Notes: a model not told the origin generated them from the letters alone. Counted from the stretch's first letter, positions 26,919 to 40,247 are shown. The stretch is 64,000 bases of DNA from Citrus sinensis (GCF_022201045.2 NC_068563.1:27563001-27627000), one strand, 5' to 3'. Program-made: numbers and translations.

Positions 26919-29900
26919 TGAAGAGCGCTTCTTAGGAAAGTGAAGCTAAGTTAAACAAGTAAAATTGAAAAAGCAGAAAACATGGTATTGCAAAGGGCAC
27001 AAAAGCTTTTCCAAACTAGTGATCGCTTTCTAACCAACCATCAACGGTGATTCAACCTTCGTAGATTCTTCTACTTCTAAGTCGCATACAACAAATATGG
27101 GATTCGGATTCTCAAATTTGAATTATCGATATCTTTGACATTGATATTAGAGCCAGTTTAGGGTTGTTTTAATTTCATTAAAGCACAGCTTTAGAAATTT
27201 GATGATGGTGTGCTTTGATTCCATGGATGTTAAAGCCGTGATTTTATATGTTATATAGCTCCAACATATGCCGAATGTTCTTGGAAATTTATGTGCGTAA
27301 ATTCGGCCGGAGAGTTAGAAAACATGAACCCTAGAATGTGAAACTCAAAGCCTTCCATGGGACATAACTTTTGGTACAGTTAATCGTCTGGTATGATCTC
27401 CGTACGATTAGAAAGAGCTTTCATTTCAAGATACTACATGTGTAATTTGGAATTACGTATATGTGCAATTTGGAATTATATTGAGACAGATATGGTCAGT
27501 CGATGTTTTCTGGTTATAGATTAAGGTTTGCAGATTTTTTATGATGACGATGGACAGTGCTCATGGGCACAGCTCGTTTTAAGGGGAACTTGAGCTTCAT
27601 TTCCTTCACCGATTGCAAATCTGAGACCACCATCAGGACAAAATTTGGAGTCTAATTGTGGTGATTCCACACCCATACAAGGCCTGGATGGTGACGTAAC
27701 TCAAAAGGTTCTTAAAAATATTAGCCAATTCCATCTTAGAAACCAGGAAAAAAAAAAATTGATTCTCAAATAAACCTTTCTTAACTATGGCTATTAATTC
27801 TTTTATGTCTATCAATTTCTCATATGGGCGCAAAAAAATCCCACCACCATCATACTGTAAATTTTGTCCTAAGTTCAAAGGCAATCATGGATTTGCAAGT
27901 TGCAACCAGTGAAGGATGTAAAGCTCAAATACCCCTAGAGTGAGTAGCTCACAGGCACTATTCACCATCTCCGCCAAAAAATTTAAATCCCAATCCGCAA
28001 CTAAAAACCTTCAAATGGTTATTTTTCTTTCTACTTAAGTCCAAATTATACATATGATATTGTAGAAAAGTTCTTTCTAATGGTACCAAGATCGCAGTAA
28101 ACGATTAACTGTACTGAAAGTTATAAGCCTTAAACGACTACAAGTTTTATATTCTAGAATTCACATTTTCTAACTCTCTATACCGAATTGATGCACAAAA
28201 ATTTTCACAAACATTATGCATATAATGATGCTATAAAAGCCATTAAATCACAGCCTAACATTCAAGGAATCAATTACCATCTCAAATTTGAAATGCAATT
28301 AAAACATGCTTTAATGATCTTCTATCAAATTCGAAAGGGTTTAACTAGAGTCTGGCTTTAATACCAATGTTAGAGATCATGACATGCTCATGATTTCAAA
28401 TTCAAGTATCTGAATCCATAATTGTAGAATTCAAAGCGAAAGCTAAAGGATTTACCAAGGTTGAATCCGTATTCATAATTGGTTGGGAAGCTATCACGTA
28501 ATTCTAAAGCTTCCTCGATTCACAGCAGAAGAACCCAAACAATTGCTACATGGCCAGACTAAATCCTTTTGAAGTTCTTAAAAACTCTTTGTATTTGTTC
28601 TTTGCCAATTGCATCTGCTTTTGCGCTTTCTACAATGTTGTATTCTCCGCTTGTTCAATTTTATGTGAATTATTAGAGATGATAGCAAGATGGAGAGAAG
28701 TTAGGCTTCCAAAGAACTACTTCTCACCAACTTCTCCCGGCACTTCCCCAAAAACTCTTTGACACGTTGTAAGTGGGATAACTACCATCACATCTTGTGT
28801 CAAGTCAGCCTATCATGGGTGATCCAATGAGCGATCTGCCCATGTCTAACATGGAGTATTAAAATTCAATTTAACAGCTGAAATACAACTAGACATATAT
28901 AGGAATGGATACAGATTGGTGAAGGCAAACTTACACGTTTTGGCAAGACATTAAAAAGATCTTTCTCATACCTGATAGCATACCTAATAAAGTAACAACA
29001 TTTTATTTTATTAATTATTATTATTATTATTATTATTCTTCTTATTCTTATTATTATTATTTTTGGTTGCAAAGATACACACAACAGTTACTGACCTCGA
29101 CTTAATACGACTGTAACAGGCCCTGGAAGCAGAGAATCGAGCAAGCCATGAGGCAAATGATCTGTGACAGCAAAGCGATTAATGTCTGATACATCCCCAA
29201 CACAGATTGCAAGAGGGCTTGTATGTTTACGTCCTTTAATCTCGTAAATTCGATTAACTGCTTCCGAAGAACTGCAATTACGATCAAATGTAAGGAAAGT
29301 GAAATCTTACTTATCTTAATCTTGTGACTACAACTACCAAATTTAAAACGGCCACAAAATTCTAAAACTTCGCAATACACTGACTTTTGCTTTATTAATT
29401 ATATTTACTATAGGGGCCTCCGAGTTTTTGAAAATCTTATTCTTATATAACCTCCCTTCAGCGTCTTCAACCTTTCCTTCTGCAGATGTAACACTTCTTA
29501 GAGAAATGCTCAACCAGTAGAAAGTTCTGCCAATTACCCATGTAGGATGGTTGTTTCATCAAAACAGGGTTTCTAATCTATCTAAGATAAGTCTGAGTTC
29601 AATCTATCTAAGAATTACTCATCTAGCCACTTCAACATCTTAATTACGTAGACCATGGAACAAAATCTACCATCTGAATTCCTATTATAAGGAAGAAATC
29701 AAATAAAGAAGGCATAACTTGGCAATCAATTTAACCTACCAATCTTATCCATTAGCTGGGCTTAAAATCTACATAGAGGATGCAAGGCTGAGTGAAATAG
29801 CACAGGAGATACAGAACAATGAAATATCAACATGATTCAACCATTGCAATTAATTATACTATATGACTCCATAAATGCATTTATATACAATCTCAATGAA

Positions 29901-30615
29901 TTTGTAATTCCAGTTGATTCAAAAACTACTCTTTACATCCCAAATCATCTTACATCCTGACATTTCATTTTTTGTCATTTATTTGAAATCTTTTGTAATG
30001 CAATGTTCTCAAATTAAAGACATTCAACAACCAAAATAAACGACAAAAAATGCTTATGACAATCAAGCAAAATAAATTACAGCCGAAAGAGAAAGAAAAG
30101 AATTAAATGGTGGTACCAAGCATCACATGCGAATCCATAAAGTGTATCCGTGGGAACCGCAATAACTTTGCCAGTTTTCAGAGCTTGAATTGCCTCTTCG
30201 GCATGAGCTTCAGTTGCAGGACGAACCAAACCCGCCTTATTTTCAACACTAACTTGACCATTCTCCAAACAGAACGCCATTTTCTTTGGGAATCTCCTAT
30301 TCAAGTACAAGAATGAAACAAACCGCAACTTGGGCACACCTAAAAATGTTAATTACCATCAAAACTCACTTCAATATATGCAAAAATTAAAACAACGTTA
30401 GTATCAAGATTGAAACTTGAAGTAAACCCAGCTCCAAACAGTGTAAACAGCAACTCGGTTCGGTTGAGATATGAGTTTCAGGTCGTGTAAAGCAAAAAAT
30501 AATAGAGCGAGTAAGAGATTCTGATTACTGACGATTGTGATTAAAGAGCACCTATGAGAGAAACACGACTGCTAAGAAGAGGAAGTTTCTCTGCAATTCT
30601 TAGCGAGAAACTCAT
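25958..30615 (-). CDS. YrdC/Sua5-type threonylcarbamoyl-AMP synthase, organelle-type
   Basis: This enzyme makes threonylcarbamoyl-AMP from Thr, bicarbonate and ATP, the first step of tRNA t6A37 formation. Five exons (30615-30552, 30339-30117, 29271-29096, 26629-26338, 26024-25958) total 822 nt (273 aa). The Arg/Ser/Leu-rich N-terminus of about 40 residues looks like an organelle-targeting peptide, and a second in-frame Met (MAFCLENG) could start a cytosolic form. Conserved parts are PTDTLYGFACDA, the KGRKHTSPLAI motif, LLPGPVTVVL, GIGVRVPD-like IGVRVPD, SANLTGQPS and a STVVDLT-type end. It is the short form without the Sua5 C-terminal domain. The intron between exons 3 and 4 is about 2.5 kb because of an inserted palindromic retroelement; the flanking splice sites look intact. 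Confidence 0.92.
26666..26789. repeat. left copy of direct repeat bordering the palindrome
   Basis: About 124 bp beginning AAAATTCAATTTAACAGCTG and ending CAGATAG directly against the left LTR. It aligns to 28861-28978 in the same orientation with clear substitutions and small indels, roughly 80 percent identity by eye. Confidence 0.75.
26790..28851. mobile_element. palindromic LTR-retroelement derivative in a YrdC intron
   Basis: The whole 2062 bp forms a long imperfect inverted repeat. Reading inward from either end gives the same order: an LTR-like block starting TGTTAGACA (26790-27140 on the left; 28851-28368 on the right), then a primer-binding-site-like TTGATATTAGAGCCAG or TTGGTATTAAAGCCAG resembling the tRNA-iMet site, then about 500 bp of internal leader (27157-27650 and 28349-27842). 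A spacer of about 190 bp joins the arms. No gag-pol domain is present. The right LTR shows the canonical TG...CA ends with TGTTAGA and TCTAACA. The arms differ at perhaps a quarter of positions, so the structure is old. It could come from two nested elements in opposite orientation or from one aberrant (self-integrated) cDNA. Confidence 0.75.
26879..26916. repeat. compound homopolymer T18 G20 inside the left LTR
   Basis: The matching place in the right LTR reads GAGTTTTTGGGGAAG, so a T5G4 seed has expanded in the left copy only. Confidence 0.8.
28861..28978. repeat. right copy of direct repeat bordering the palindrome
   Basis: About 118 bp matching 26666-26789. It begins 9 bp after the right LTR end and runs to CTGATAG. 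Confidence 0.75.
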
Positions 30616-31667
30616 AGCAGTACTCTGCTTCGCTTCTTGCTCAGAAGTTGCAGTTAGTTAAGTCCCCCTTCCCCCGGATGACGCTCTCGCACTGTTTTGT
30701 GTAACATGTGCCCTATATTCTACTTGAAAAGGATGGTATTTATCACCAATCACCCTTATGTTTGTTAGAGTTATCAAAACGGTTCATTTAATAGTTATAT
30801 ACTTATATACCTCCTCTGCTGTCAGCCAGTCGATTAATTTCGCAGTACGACAACCCAATTTTTTTTTTTTTTAATGAGAAAAATGAAAAAAGAAGCCCGA
30901 ATCGAACTTGCACCTAATGAGTGTTGTCTTATTTATTTATAATTAAGTCAGATAATTGGATTCAAAAGCTGAGTTAGATTTTATTTAGTATTTTATTGTG
31001 GTTTTAATTTGTTTAATTATGCTGTTAAATGACACTAACTGTGTCTGTGTTAACATCAAGAGGGTAGGTACTTAAAAATTAAAATGATACATGATATATA
31101 ATTGATAATACCAAAAACATCAAGGGTGGTAAGTGATAAATACTCATTTTGCCACCATGTGCTTCTCACGTTCATGAAAACTACTCACAATTAAGGAACT
31201 CTACCGCAATGCCAAATTGCCAACTGCCAGAGATGCGTCTCCACGTATATTTTGATTAAATTTGATGGATTTTCTTATATTTAAAATTCATTAGAGGCTT
31301 CTTTTAAGTCTGTTTCAAACCCCCCGGGTTGCCAATAAATTGAAAAAAAAATTGGAGAAATAATAAATCCAAAATGGTTTCTGTGCTGTAAACTCGGATT
31401 ATGCTATTTGTTAATGGCTAATTACCAGCATAAACAACCATACAAGAACTACAAAAAATAAAATCCCTGTGAAACTGAAAAAGCTTCCATTTCTGGGGCT
31501 TTCAGCTTAGTCACATATTAATACTCTAATCATTTGGCAAAATGAGAGAAGCTCTTAACATCTATAAGGCATTATATTTTACAAGGTGTAAGAAATGCTT
31601 ATCTTAGAGACAAGATAAATTTATGCATAGCGCTTTTCAGTTTGGCATAAACCAAATAGACAATAAC

Positions 31668-34600
31668 TCAACCCCCACTAAAAGTTTCTGGATTTTCCAC
31701 ATCAGCTTGGTGCCGATCACGATGAGCTGTCTGTAATGGAGCTGGGAATAGAACTGGATGTTGCTGATTTGACCGAGCTTCCCATCTTTGTTTCCATCTC
31801 AAGAACTCAACAAGAATAGAGCTGCCACTCATGGCAACTCCAAACCCAGAAAATGTTGCAAGGAGTATAGATAGAACTGCTTGAACCCCAACCTGCAAGA
31901 TACAAATTAATATTAGCTTCAGAAAAAAATTTTGTTTCTGAGAGTTATGTCAACGAAGTATTATCTTCTCTAGTCATCCTATCATTAACTGACTAAAAGG
32001 CTCCACAACCATTTGAGTTTCGGAGCACCTCACTTATTTTAGGTATAAAAAAAAAAAATTGCATAATGCTTACCAAGGAATAAAATATGTGAGCGAAGAG
32101 AACCACCAAAGCAAACTGAAATGATGCATAAACCCAGACAAATCTTCTTTTCACTGAACAAGTTCAAGGATTTGAGTCAGAAAATCTTGGATACAAATAA
32201 TAAACAAGAATTATTATATCAATCAATGTAAGTGTTGATTAGTTCAGCTGGAGAAAACTCTTAAGGTGATACAAGAGGTGTGGGTTCGAATTCCAATTAT
32301 GCCAGGGTTGAGGGATTTGTTTAAATTTATATGGTAATATGAAATCAAATTTATTTTTCTGAAAATTGATATAGCTGCTCAGTACAGAATTGGCGTTCTA
32401 GGCATGCACCACTTGTCCTCGTATTCCATTCTATAATCTACGACTTTTGCAAACAATATCTTTACATGATATTCAGTCATCTCAATTATATACCATAAGA
32501 TTCTTTGCCAACCTACCCATGGTTGATGAAGTCATCGATGCAAGGAGACCTAGTACACAAGAAAATGGAAGAGATATGGCAATTGCTCCAGTTCCCATTT
32601 TTGCAACCTGCAAACAAACGGATATGTTAACAAGGAAATATAATGGACATTGTCACTGATTTGAATGAGGACGAATATCTTACCAGAAGCTGTTCAAGAA
32701 AACAAAAATAGGCAAGCATGCTGACAATAACGAGCACAGGCACTTCCTGCCAAACCCTACCCACAAGATTTCAACTGATAAGTTCTAAAGCAATTAATTA
32801 CTTTGATAATTGAGATCATAATATGATAAATATCTGAACAAGTAACAATACAGAGATAACAAACACGAATTACAGATTTCTCACAAAAATTTCACTGGAC
32901 TTAAGGCTGCACGGAACTCAATTAAGCACAGCTACATAAGACATAGTAGTTACGACATGGTGGATAGCATCGTAAAAATGAAGGTAGGAAGCTAATCTTG
33001 TATTTTTTCAAGTCAAAAACCAGAGCCTCGTATCACTTAAGCTTGAACACTTCTAATGAAGAGTTCATATCTGTGATCGACATCATTACCAAATCCATAT
33101 CTACACTATGTATCAAATAAAATAACATTTTAACAGCAATCCACGATTGGTGTGTTTAACTCAAAATCTCTAGTAATAATAACATTGTATGAAGATCTGC
33201 CTGCATAGCATCAAAACTACAGTTCCAAAGAAATCACATTTTCCCGAATGCATGAACTTCAAATTTCCATTTCTTTGCCCTTGATAGTTCAGTAATCAAA
33301 TATTGTGAATCTAATTTAAACATAAAAATCAATGTCAATAATCATGTACCTGTATCCATTGAGATCCGACAGTTGGCCTCTTGCTCCATTTCGAAATCGA
33401 GTACTCTGGATCCGTAAAAGAGTGACTGGTAGGTTCTGAACCTCTTGTTTGCACACATCACATGTCTTGTTACCTTTCATGGTAAACCATTTAATGGCAC
33501 ATTCTTTATGGGCCAGAGCAAGTTCACCCTTGCAGCTGCATTCCATTTTGAAGGTTTCACCTCCTTCACAAAGTTCAACCAGGCAAATTCTACAAACAGC
33601 TTCTTCCTCAGGTATGTCTTCACCATCAGCATCATTGTTTTCTGAAATGGGAGAATGTGATAAGACATTGCTGATAACCGCTTACATGTTCAGCAAACTG
33701 AGGGGAAAGGGGGAACGATGATTAAGAAATCACAGGATATAAATGTCTATACATAAATATGTTGAGCCTGGATGTTGCGAGAACAGAGAAATGAAAATGA
33801 AATATTTGAATAGAAACATGACTTTATAACTTTCTTCTAGTTGTCGGTCTCCAGCAATTAGAATGAAACCTCAATGCAAAGTTATACAAACTGCTTTGCA
33901 TATTTAGTTCAGTAGAAGGATTACAGACAAGAGTGCCCTATGATGTTAAAACCAAAAATTTACCGGTATCTACTATCTGAGATGTGTTCGAAATCTCTTC
34001 TCCTTCCTTTACTCGAGGAGTTGCAGCAATTACTCGGAAAAACGAATCCATTCTCCTTATGCTTCCTTCTTTTCTATTCAAAGGAACTGAAAGTGAGCGA
34101 GATATCTGCTTCAGGGCTCCTTTTCTCTGCAAAAAGAAATTCAAAACATAGATAAAAATTGAAAAAAATTAAAAAAAAAAAAAAGCTAAGATCCTTGTAT
34201 GTTAAAGATTTCACATTTATACTTGGCAAAGAATAAAAATTAGAGAAGAGGATAAAATAGGAAAGAGAAATTGTTTCTAAGTTAACATAGGTATGCATTA
34301 AGAATAACAGCTAGTGACTGAACTCCCCAGCTCCTGGCTGTTTGCAACCATGCAGGCAGAAAGCCCATTCCATCAATAAATTAATTAGAGAAGGTATCGA
34401 GGACGACAAGTGCAGAAACTTACACTTGAATTTGAAGAACCACCAAAGCTTCCACTGCCTGCAGAATCTAGGTTGGATTGCACAATTGGAGTTACAGGCA
34501 GCGATGATGTTCTCTTTATCCTAGGAGTAAATATTTTTGTTAGCGACAGTGACCTTGATATTAAGGGCTTATCTCTTGGTGTTGCGCATGAAGTTTCCGC

Positions 34601-35559
34601 AGCTTGGTTGGCAGCCTTCTCAACATCTAAGTTAGTATTTCGATACTTGAAATTTAGCTTTGGCAAGAAACCTTTTATGGATGACTTGGCTCTGGATGAC
34701 GAAGGACCAGGGGAACCATTCATTCTCGCATCTGCAGAACAAGGCGTCAAGTTGAAATTTACCCTCCTGGGAGTTGGAGTGGGACTAGGCGTAGGGGGCA
34801 TCCTCACTATGACAGAATCCTGTGAGGAAACTGCCAGCGTTCTTGAGGGTATCTCTAAGAAGAGATTTCTCCGCTTCCAATGTTGTAAATTACTGGTTTC
34901 TTCAGTGATTCCCATTGGGTCTTCAGCCTGAAAAATTGAACCATGGCACAATTAGATTATGAAGTGAGCAGGATCATGTGCAAAGAGGAGGCACATAATA
35001 ATTTCTTCTATCAACCCAGCTTGTAGCCTTAACTTGGTCCTATAGCAATCGAGTAATTCGTGATCAAGGATTTAGGAATACTTCGTTAATAATCATCCTC
35101 TGAACTCTAATTCACTTCTTATTACCAAATATGGTTTACGTTAAATTCAAATTCAGAGGCAGGGATTCAATATTTCCAAATTATTGGTTACATTCAGCAA
35201 TCACACAGTAACATAGGCTGCAGAGGAATTAAGACGTGTTTCAAGAAAAATTACAAGTAACCAAATAACTCACTCATTCTAGTTCATCTCAAAATTATCC
35301 ACATAATATACATCATCAAAAAGTTTGAAACTTTCCAATAAAATGATTTATGGAGATGAAAAATGAAGCTGAGATACACTAAATTCAAGTAAAGGCATTA
35401 CAGAAAAGGGGAGATTAGCAGAGAAGCTAAAGCACGAACCTTGTGAACTGGACCAGCTGCTTTATCAGTATTATTGTTATTGTTATTATTATTATTCTGG
35501 CTTGAACCCACATCATGTTCCTCATCAGGCACATGTTTCTCCTCCTCTTCAGTTCCCAT
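31668..35559 (-). CDS. membrane RING-CH (RINGv) E3 ubiquitin ligase, MARCH-like
   Basis: About eight exons encode roughly 500 residues. The N-terminal half is long, Ser/Pro-rich and basic, probably cytosolic and disordered, with an Asn run from an imperfect GTT/ATT microsatellite and repeated PTPSPTPTP. The C4HC3 RING-CH domain reads [10 protein letters not shown], then [19 protein letters not shown] and CDVCKQEV, with conserved Trp and His typical of this class. Membrane helices follow: one around [18 protein letters not shown] and others at [28 protein letters not shown] and [16 protein letters not shown]. The tail is hydrophilic and ends FSGG. By family it would ubiquitinate membrane or trafficking substrates; the target is unknown. 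The ATG at 35559 is followed by an acidic stretch and is the first in frame. One intron carries a SINE-like sequence. Confidence 0.9.
32225..32345 (+). mobile_element. SINE-like tRNA-derived sequence in an intron
   Basis: A box-A-like TAGTTCAGCTGGAG at 32240 is followed about 43 bp later by a good box-B match, GGTTCGAATTCC, at 32283. This is the internal RNA polymerase III promoter layout of plant SINEs. The downstream end is T/A-rich. No cloverleaf can be drawn, so it is not a tRNA gene. Confidence 0.45.
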
Positions 35560-35719
35560 TCTTGATCATAACAAGTCCAACAGGACACAAAACAAAACAA
35601 ACCCAGAACCGAATCTTTCAAGCTGAAACAGAAGTTACAAACGGTGGTGGTGAGTGGTGAGTTTCTTGGTAAGTGTGTGGAGAGTCGCAGTATGAAATAT
35701 AGAAATGTAGACACTGTGA

Positions 35720-38700
35720 CACAGAACAGAGAGAGAAATAATTAAATAAAAAATGATAAAATGATAAAATGATAAATGTTAATGATTCTTATTTATGGAA
35801 AATCGCTAAAGGGAGGTGGAGGTGGAAAGCCTGGCCTACAGCATACTGTGCCACTCCACTGCGCGCGGACTCTTCACTATCAGTAACTACCTTTTTTTTT
35901 TGGCCTTTTTTTTCTTTTTTTGACTTTTTTTTTGTTTGTTATTTATTTATATTTCCAAATTATATAATAATACCCCATGCTGCAGCAGAAGAAGGGAGGG
36001 GATAAAAAATGCTTCGTTTCATTTCAACCTCTGAAGAAGGAGACGGTTAGAAATATTATTTCTTAATCTAATAATTCAATAAGGGACATGCTATTGCTCT
36101 TTTTTATAAAATTGGTCCTAAAACTAGACATTTCAAATCTCCTTATTATACATATCTATATATGAAATAGATATCAAGCCCTCACAAAAGTATTATGAGG
36201 CTAAAAATATTTAAAAGTCTGTCTCTTTGCGCAATGTTAATGGAGTAAAGACATCTATCATTTGTAAGAATTATTTGTCTGAACATGTACTCTATAAAAT
36301 TTAATGTAATAATGTAAGTCCCAATTATATATATATACAATTGTAAATATCAGTGTAATGTATGTTATAATAGCAGTTATAAATATATGTATAATACAAT
36401 TATTTAATGTGTTACCAGTATTAAAAAATATATATATGAAATAGAGACCTAGGTGTTAATTCCCATTTCTTTGATATGGCAACTCAAATTGCCATCACTC
36501 TTGAGTCTTGTCTTCGTTTATTAATTGTTCAAATGTATAGGATAGGAAATAGCCATTTTATCTTTTCCACACATAAAGAAAACAATCGCTCATTTTTGTT
36601 GACACATGCATCTAATATAATTTATCATATACAACATAACATCAAATCTATTTTTCGATATCCACACCATGGTAAGATTTAATTATGTAAAAAGAGCAAA
36701 TTAAATTAGAAGTAATTTTATGTATCTTTTTTTAAAACGTTAGGGTTTACATATTCAAATTTTTAAAATTTGAACGTCCTTTCCCCATAATAGATATACA
36801 TATATACACACATAATACACATGATAATTTAATTAGTGATATACGTGACTTTATGTTACAAATAACAAAAATTTAGAATAACGACAAACTTGTTAACTGG
36901 TTTGATCAGCTGAATAATGATTTTGCTAAAGTAAAATTTATTTGCATAAAGCTATTCACAAAAAAAAAAAAAAACACCCCTTCACACCAAAACTGTTTTG
37001 TGTACGTTTAAAAAACATTGCCTCGTATGTATCCTTAAAGCTTACTGTTACAATCTCTAAATTCTTCTTTTGAAGACACATGAGATGCTTGTGAACGTTT
37101 GGGATGATGGATGATTTCATGGGGATACACAAATTGATAAATCATTATATTTATGAGGTTGAAAATTGTACATTACAATAATACGTACGTTAAATTGTGA
37201 ATAATATATACATATGAAGGGATATTAATGGGGTGTGATCCAAATGGCTTAATTATGGGCAGAGGTGGGAATTTAGCAAAACTGTTGAGTGTTTCTCAGG
37301 AAAATTAATACCGGATGTATCTTCTTGAAAAGGAGAGGAATTTATTAGGCCCCCTACTTTCTTTTGTGAATAAACGTCTGTTCACCAAAAAAAGTGTGCA
37401 CCGGGCGGTGATGATGATGATGACAATTATTAATTAATCCGACAAAAGTCCACTGAAATCCCAATTCTGTGGATTTGAATTTCTAAAATATATAAGTGTA
37501 ATATGTATGTTTATAATATGAAAAGACCAAGTCACAAATATCCCACATAACTCTTTAAATTTTTGGTAGTGTTTCTCCAATTCCAGAATTTGAGTTTCGT
37601 ACGTTTGATTATTATGAATTATGAAAATGTTTATATCTTATTAATCACAAACGCATGCACATAACAACAAACTACTTAACATGTTAATAGCTTACTTTCT
37701 TGTGTCTTTTTGTATATTTGATGTTAAACTATAACTCAAATGACACCAAGAGATTATATAATCTATTTACTTTATTATTATTATTAATAAAGAAAGAAGA
37801 AAATGGTAAAGATTCTTAGTTTTCGAATCTTGATTTGGTCGGTCGATAATTCGTCAGAATTTCTTTACGCCACGGATTAACTGTTTAATTTATTATGGGA
37901 CCAAATCAAAGGAACGTTTAATAGTTGATAGAAGCCTCTTTCTTGCTTGCTTGCTTGCTTTATGCTTTTCTAAAAGATGACAGGGAACTTCAAAGTTTGA
38001 AGTGGCGGGAGGCTTTTTTGTTGGCTAACAGCCTGTGGATGGATGGTAATCAACAAGCTGTCTCACTGGTCATTTTCATTTTATCTTTTAAACATCTGGT
38101 TAATCAGCAATTAAAAATCTTACCACTTTTATATAGTGGGTAGAATTTTTCTCAAGTATGTCAAAATATTCATTTAGATTATCATTTTCTGCCCATGTCA
38201 AATTTAGTATTGTGACAGTCCATTATTTTTTTGGTGACCTATCATTCTTAATTATGTGACTCCACCGAACCCATCTCTTTCTGTACCAACAATCACGAAG
38301 CCGCGCCTATATTAAACCCATACTCAATACGAGCTGTGTACTGGTATCCCATACTGCACCATACATGGTGCTTGCTCTTTACATAGCAAGGGCTTAAAAA
38401 TAATGAACTGCCTTAATCAAGATTGTGTTAACGGCAGCTAAGGTAAGTTGACAACTAACAACTGCGGACTGCGGTGGTTACTGATGAAATGAGATAATTA
38501 AAAATTTTGAATTAAAGAAAGTACTTTTAACTGGTTAAAGTGGGAGACTCTGGTCAATTTTTGGAAAGTAGAAATTATATCGTTCCAGAGGCAGTGCGGA
38601 GGGTAGATTTTGATGTTGCCACAAAGATAAGAATCCATAGTGGGTGTGTAAAAAGATACCCCATTTGCTGACATGACCATGACTGCCAAACGCAGCCGAA

Positions 38701-40240
38701 AAAAGGAGCAGAGAGAAAGAGAATCCCACTAATTTATAAACAATAATTGAATTTTGATTTATTCGTGATCATCATCAAAACAAATTAAGAAAAGAGTTTT
38801 ATCGTAATTCCAGAAATTACACATATTCCACTCTTTACTTTCAAATTTGCAGGGCAAAGCTTATGTGTTTTTTTGTTTGAAAAATGATGCTGCATCTGCA
38901 TGTGTCCAAATCAATCATCAGCAAAGGCTGGATAAGTGCTACAAGTGTAAGATGTCTCAAGCGGAAGTCATTAAAAAGAAGAGAAAGCAAAAAGTAAAAG
39001 AAGCAGCGCAAGTAATACTCATGAGTAGGCATATGGATGGAGACTTTACAAAGAGTTTCTTCTTGTATGTTTGAAAGGAGACTTCAGCTTTTGTGACTTA
39101 GGTATTTATGTTTGGTGGGTATGGTAGGCATTGGCATCGAGATATGTACTAAGAAAAAGGGTAATAAAAGAATTATGGATTCATTTTGTATTTGGCTTTA
39201 TGGTGAAAAAGTTGAGCTAAAACCAAAAAAAAAAAAAATGGCTATTGACTTTCTTTAACAAAGTACTCATTTTAACTTAAAGCTCACTTCACAGGCATAT
39301 TTGTCAATCATTACTCTCATAGGCCTGCATTGGGGTACAATAATTTCAAATATGATTGAATTTTGTAACCAAAACAGGCCAAAAAAAGGGCAACAGTCCC
39401 AGATAAAAATTTTGGAAACTAAACAAAAAAAATCGGAGCGATTTAAGAATCCACAGACAAGCAATGGACATCCGTGCCAAATTCCCATCCAATCTTTACA
39501 AATCATAGTGGGAATATCCAACTTTTTTCTTTTCTTTTTTTTGATAAGGGGAAAATCCAACTTAGTTGTGAAGTAAAGTAACTAGCTCCACTCAGTTGTA
39601 ACATCCAACATCGGTGCATCATCCGTCAGAAACCATTAGCTTTTAGCTCTACAGGTAACAATCAGGTGGAGGTGGATCCCTTTCAGTAATGGCTAAATTC
39701 ACCTGTCAGCAGATGATTAGTTTGGGCCAAGGGTCTCAACTCTCAACTTCGATTGGAGCCGTGTCAAGAGTTCATTCATCTAGGTTGGGCTAGAATACAA
39801 CCGCTATCAACAATTATAGTCATCTACACTTTCCGGTCCAAACCCATTTTTTATTTTTTATTTTTATTCCTTTTTTTCCAAACTCCATATTTCTGTTGTA
39901 CAACGCCCACGCTGGGGGGGTCTCCAACTGAAAAATTAAGAGTGCAACTGAAAACTTGGGGTTTCCAACTAGAGGTCCGGGGGCCGCAGCAGACACTGAC
40001 TCTAATGTAGTATTTTCTCAGTAAGTCTCTTTGAATTGTAATTGGTAAGGCCAAAAAACAGTTATGAGAATTCCGCCGACCATTCAACAGTTCCTTGTGT
40101 TCTCGAATCAATACAACAATTACGACCAAAGAATGGACGACAAGCTGTAACTATTAAAATTTTTATTGGCAGACATAAGAATCCTTCAAACGTTCAAATT
40201 GGAGTTGGCTGCATGGCAAAATTGTGGCATCTTGAGTTAT
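35720..40240. other. intergenic region, no gene seen
   Basis: About 4.5 kb of AT-rich DNA between the RING-CH gene and the 3' end of the TRM2 gene. It holds AT and poly-A tracts. Frames such as 37925-38143, 38847-39074 and 39301-39576 carry no recognisable motif and no splice-supported neighbours. Roughly the last 300 bp before 40248 may be TRM2 3'UTR. Confidence 0.45.
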
Positions 40241-40247
40241 GGTCTAA

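Noticed and set aside
32281..32300. Possible tRNA gene from the GGTTCGAATTCC box
   Set aside because: No acceptor, D or anticodon stem can be paired around it; a SINE fits better.
34410..34931. 173-codon frame on the + strand
   Set aside because: Antisense to the second exon of the RING-CH gene, which has clear splice sites and protein-like composition on the - strand.
37925..39576. Several 60-90 codon frames in the gap before TRM2
   Set aside because: Composition is that of AT-rich non-coding DNA, they overlap on both strands, and none has splice-linked neighbours or a motif.
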